Below are positions 62,492 through 64,000 of a stretch of 64,000 bases of DNA, in pieces. The notes below the pieces were generated by a model, which was not told where the DNA came from, searched no databases, and saw nothing but the letters and a program-made list of their open reading frames with translations. The position numbers and the translations under genes were made by a program. Location: NCBI RefSeq assembly GCF_000526195.1, contig NZ_JAFP01000001.1, forward strand, positions 1,152,001 to 1,216,000, written 5' to 3'. The DNA is from Hippea sp. KM1. GTDB lineage: Bacteria; Campylobacterota_A; Desulfurellia; Desulfurellales; Hippeaceae. Numbering within the stretch: the stretch's first letter is position 1; the number at the start of each line of letters is the position of its first letter.

Positions 62492-63207
62492 TGTATCTCC
62501 TCAAAATCAAAAACAGGTCCATCAACGCAGACCTTTTTGTATCTATTGTCTGATGTTTGAACAACACAACCCAAACACACACCTATGCCACATGCCATCC
62601 TCGATTCAAGCGAAACCTGCATAGACGAATTCTTCTCAAAACACAAAAATGCAAGCCTCTTTAACATCAGCGTCGGCCCGCAAGCATAGACAAGTGTATT
62701 CTCATCAAGCGCACCCTCAACCATATCCACAACATTGCCCTTAAAGCCGAAACTGCCATCCATTGTTGCTATGTTTCCATTCCTTGTGAATATCTCATCA
62801 GAGCTATTGAAACCAAAATAGGCATCACACTCTATCCTGTAAGTCTCCTCTATGGTTTTTTTCAGATACAGAAGCGGGGCAACGCCTATGCCTCCACCAA
62901 CAAGCAAAAGCCTCTTTGTCGAATTTATACTAAAGCCCTTCCCCAAAGGGCCTAAGGCATCAACAAACTCTCCGGGCTTTTTGGTGGTTAAGATCTTCGT
63001 GCCCTCACCTACAACCCTATAGATAAACTCAAGATAATCACCAAAATCCGCTACGCTAAACGGCCTCCTCAATAAAGGAAAAGGATAAGCATTGATCTTA
63101 ACCATAAAAAACTGCCCCGGCTCAACATCAAACAGGGCCGGATTCTCCAACTTCAGGGAATAGGTGTTCTTTGCAACCTCTACATTCTCAACTATCTTTA
63201 GTCTCAC
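62476..63207 (-). CDS. pyrK: Dihydroorotate dehydrogenase electron-transfer subunit
   Basis: 243 aa FAD/[2Fe-2S] protein. RPFSVADFGD is the FAD site, GGGIGVAPL the NAD-binding loop, and MACGIGVCLGC with a later Cys (KKVCVDGP) the iron-sulfur site. Passes electrons from PyrD to NAD. Overlaps greA by 4 nt. Confidence 0.95.
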   Translation of the reverse strand: MRLKIVENVEVAKNTYSLKLENPALFDVEPGQFFMVKINAYPFPLLRRPFSVADFGDYLEFIYRVVGEGTKILTTKKPGEFVDALGPLGKGFSINSTKRLLLVGGGIGVAPLLYLKKTIEETYRIECDAYFGFNSSDEIFTRNGNIATMDGSFGFKGNVVDMVEGALDENTLVYACGPTLMLKRLAFLCFEKNSSMQVSLESRMACGIGVCLGCVVQTSDNRYKKVCVDGPVFDFEEIQWQAL

Positions 63208-63674
63208 TTTATCTCCTCTATCTCAAATCTTCTAACCCCTGCAGGCACCTTAACCTCAACCTCGTCCCCCTCCTGTTTTCCTAAAAGCGACCTGGCTATG
63301 GGGCTGTTTACGGAGATCTTCCCGTTTTCGGGATCGGACTCATCCTCACCCACAATCATGTATTCAATCTCCTCGTCGTTATCTATATCGTAAAGTATAA
63401 CCCTGCAGCCGAAATTCACCCTATCCTTGGGAACCGTCGCAGGATCAACAACCTGAGCATTGTTTATCTTCCTTGAAAGCTCAGAAATCCTGTTTTCTAT
63501 TAAGGCGTGCTTCTCCTTTGCTGCATGGTATTCGGCATTCTCGCTCAAATCACCCTTAGCCCTTGCCTCTTCTATCTCCTTTATAATCGCAGGCCTCTGG
63601 TTCTTTTGCAGATCCTCCATCTCCTCAAGCAATCTTTTATAACCCTCAGGTGTAATAAGCATCTTCTCAGCCAT
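63204..63674 (-). CDS. greA: Transcription elongation factor GreA
   Basis: 156 aa. The coiled-coil tip EEARAKGDLSENAEYHAAKE holds the acidic residues that stimulate RNA polymerase to cleave backtracked RNA; the C-terminal FKBP-like domain has NFGCRVILYDIDND and SPIARSLLGKQEGDEV. The start is ATG 63674 after GGGGTGGGA; an N-terminal extension to 63770 would read into carB. Overlaps carB by 8 nt. Confidence 0.96.
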   Translation of the reverse strand: MAEKMLITPEGYKRLLEEMEDLQKNQRPAIIKEIEEARAKGDLSENAEYHAAKEKHALIENRISELSRKINNAQVVDPATVPKDRVNFGCRVILYDIDNDEEIEYMIVGEDESDPENGKISVNSPIARSLLGKQEGDEVEVKVPAGVRRFEIEEIK

Positions 63675-64000
63675 CTGTCCCACCCCTTCTGTAATAATCC
63701 TGAATCGGCACAACATCGAGTTTCTTGCCCTTAGCAATAGCTTCAATCGCCCTAACAGCCGCAATTGCACCAGAAATCGTCGTGCAGTAAGGTATATTCA
63801 TAACTAAAGCCGTTCTCCTGATATAGAACGAATCGGTCCTTGAGCGCTTGCCCGATGGTGTATTTATCAAGAAATGTATGTTATTGTTCTTCATCTTGTC
63901 AAGGATATTGGGTCTTCCCTCACTGAGCTTCTTCACATACTTAACATCAACCCCCTCTTTTTTCAGATACTCATATGTGCCCCTTGTGCAGAAAATATCA
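63667..64000 (-). CDS. carB: Carbamoyl-phosphate synthase large subunit, C-terminal part
   Basis: Only the last ~110 codons are in the window; the gene continues past base 64000. The MGS-like allosteric domain is visible: TRGTYEYLKKEGV, KKLSEGRPNILDKMKN and HFLINTPSGKRSRTDSFYIRR. The enzyme makes carbamoyl phosphate for pyrimidines and arginine, and its place before greA-pyrK-pyrD fits a pyrimidine cluster. Confidence 0.93.
   Translation of the reverse strand, partial: DIFCTRGTYEYLKKEGVDVKYVKKLSEGRPNILDKMKNNNIHFLINTPSGKRSRTDSFYIRRTALVMNIPYCTTISGAIAAVRAIEAIAKGKKLDVVPIQDYYRRGGTDG

Overview
The window looks like part of a chromosome from an anaerobic, hydrogen-oxidising, Gram-negative bacterium of moderate-to-low GC. 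LptD, LptE and LolA show an LPS-bearing outer membrane. A membrane-bound [NiFe] uptake hydrogenase, a nickel permease, rubrerythrin, a short (about 390 aa) glucose-6-phosphate isomerase, chemoreceptors and a type III-B CRISPR system with a reverse transcriptase-Cas1 fusion would fit a thermophilic sulfur reducer such as Hippea or Desulfurella (Desulfurellia/Campylobacterota). That placement is inference; no rRNA gene is present to settle it.

Region 1 (1-4589, + strand): a compact four-gene operon of three different dynamin-like GTPases plus a small helical protein. One GTPase carries a glycine-zipper segment and one a hydrophobic segment, so it looks like a membrane-remodelling cassette, possibly defensive because it sits beside the CRISPR locus.

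Region 2 (4590-16465, apparently - strand): a CRISPR array of 21 repeats and 20 spacers, with a degenerate repeat beyond its old end. It is followed by a leader holding six copies of a 16-nt motif, then cas2, RT-cas1, a CARF/PD-(D/E)xK nuclease (Card1/Can2-like) and cmr6-5-4-3-2-1. Cmr2 (Cas10) keeps the GGDD cyclase motif but has no HD nuclease domain, so signalling to the CARF nuclease is probably the main DNA-directed arm. No cas6 is visible. Several spacers read as coding or ribosome-binding sequence in the sense that makes the crRNA antisense to mRNA. Two sets of spacers come from homologous but diverged genes.

Region 3 (16582-18097): tRNA-Asn on +, a small membrane TPR protein on -, and a tRNA-Leu/Cys/Gly operon on - with promoter and terminator.

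Region 4 (18060-34088): a chemoreceptor with a C-terminal sensor, a DUF302 protein, lptD and an orphan FlhB C-terminal domain. Then come a sigma-54 activator divergent from glnA (with a sigma-54 promoter), hemY, a SIMPL-domain protein, a 1,635-residue secreted protein with two WSC-like domains and a PAN-like domain, and a NiCoT nickel transporter.

Region 5 (34098-40366): an Xaa-Pro peptidase facing a hydrogenase operon (small subunit, large subunit, cytochrome b, maturation protease, hypA, hypB) driven by a near-consensus promoter. With the nickel importer this forms a hydrogen-uptake module.

Region 6 (40413-64000): mostly - strand housekeeping genes. These are a secreted PA14 protein, a TRIC-type channel (+), rimO, typA, an NMO/FabK-like enzyme, lptE, leuS, ilvD, a YbgC-type thioesterase, pgi, a chemoreceptor, fba, two less understood metabolic proteins, a Cys/His-rich protein (+), rubrerythrin, an unusual nucleosidase-radical SAM fusion, lolA, pyrD, pyrK, greA and the 3' end of carB. 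Many neighbours overlap by 1-50 nt, which indicates long polycistronic transcripts.
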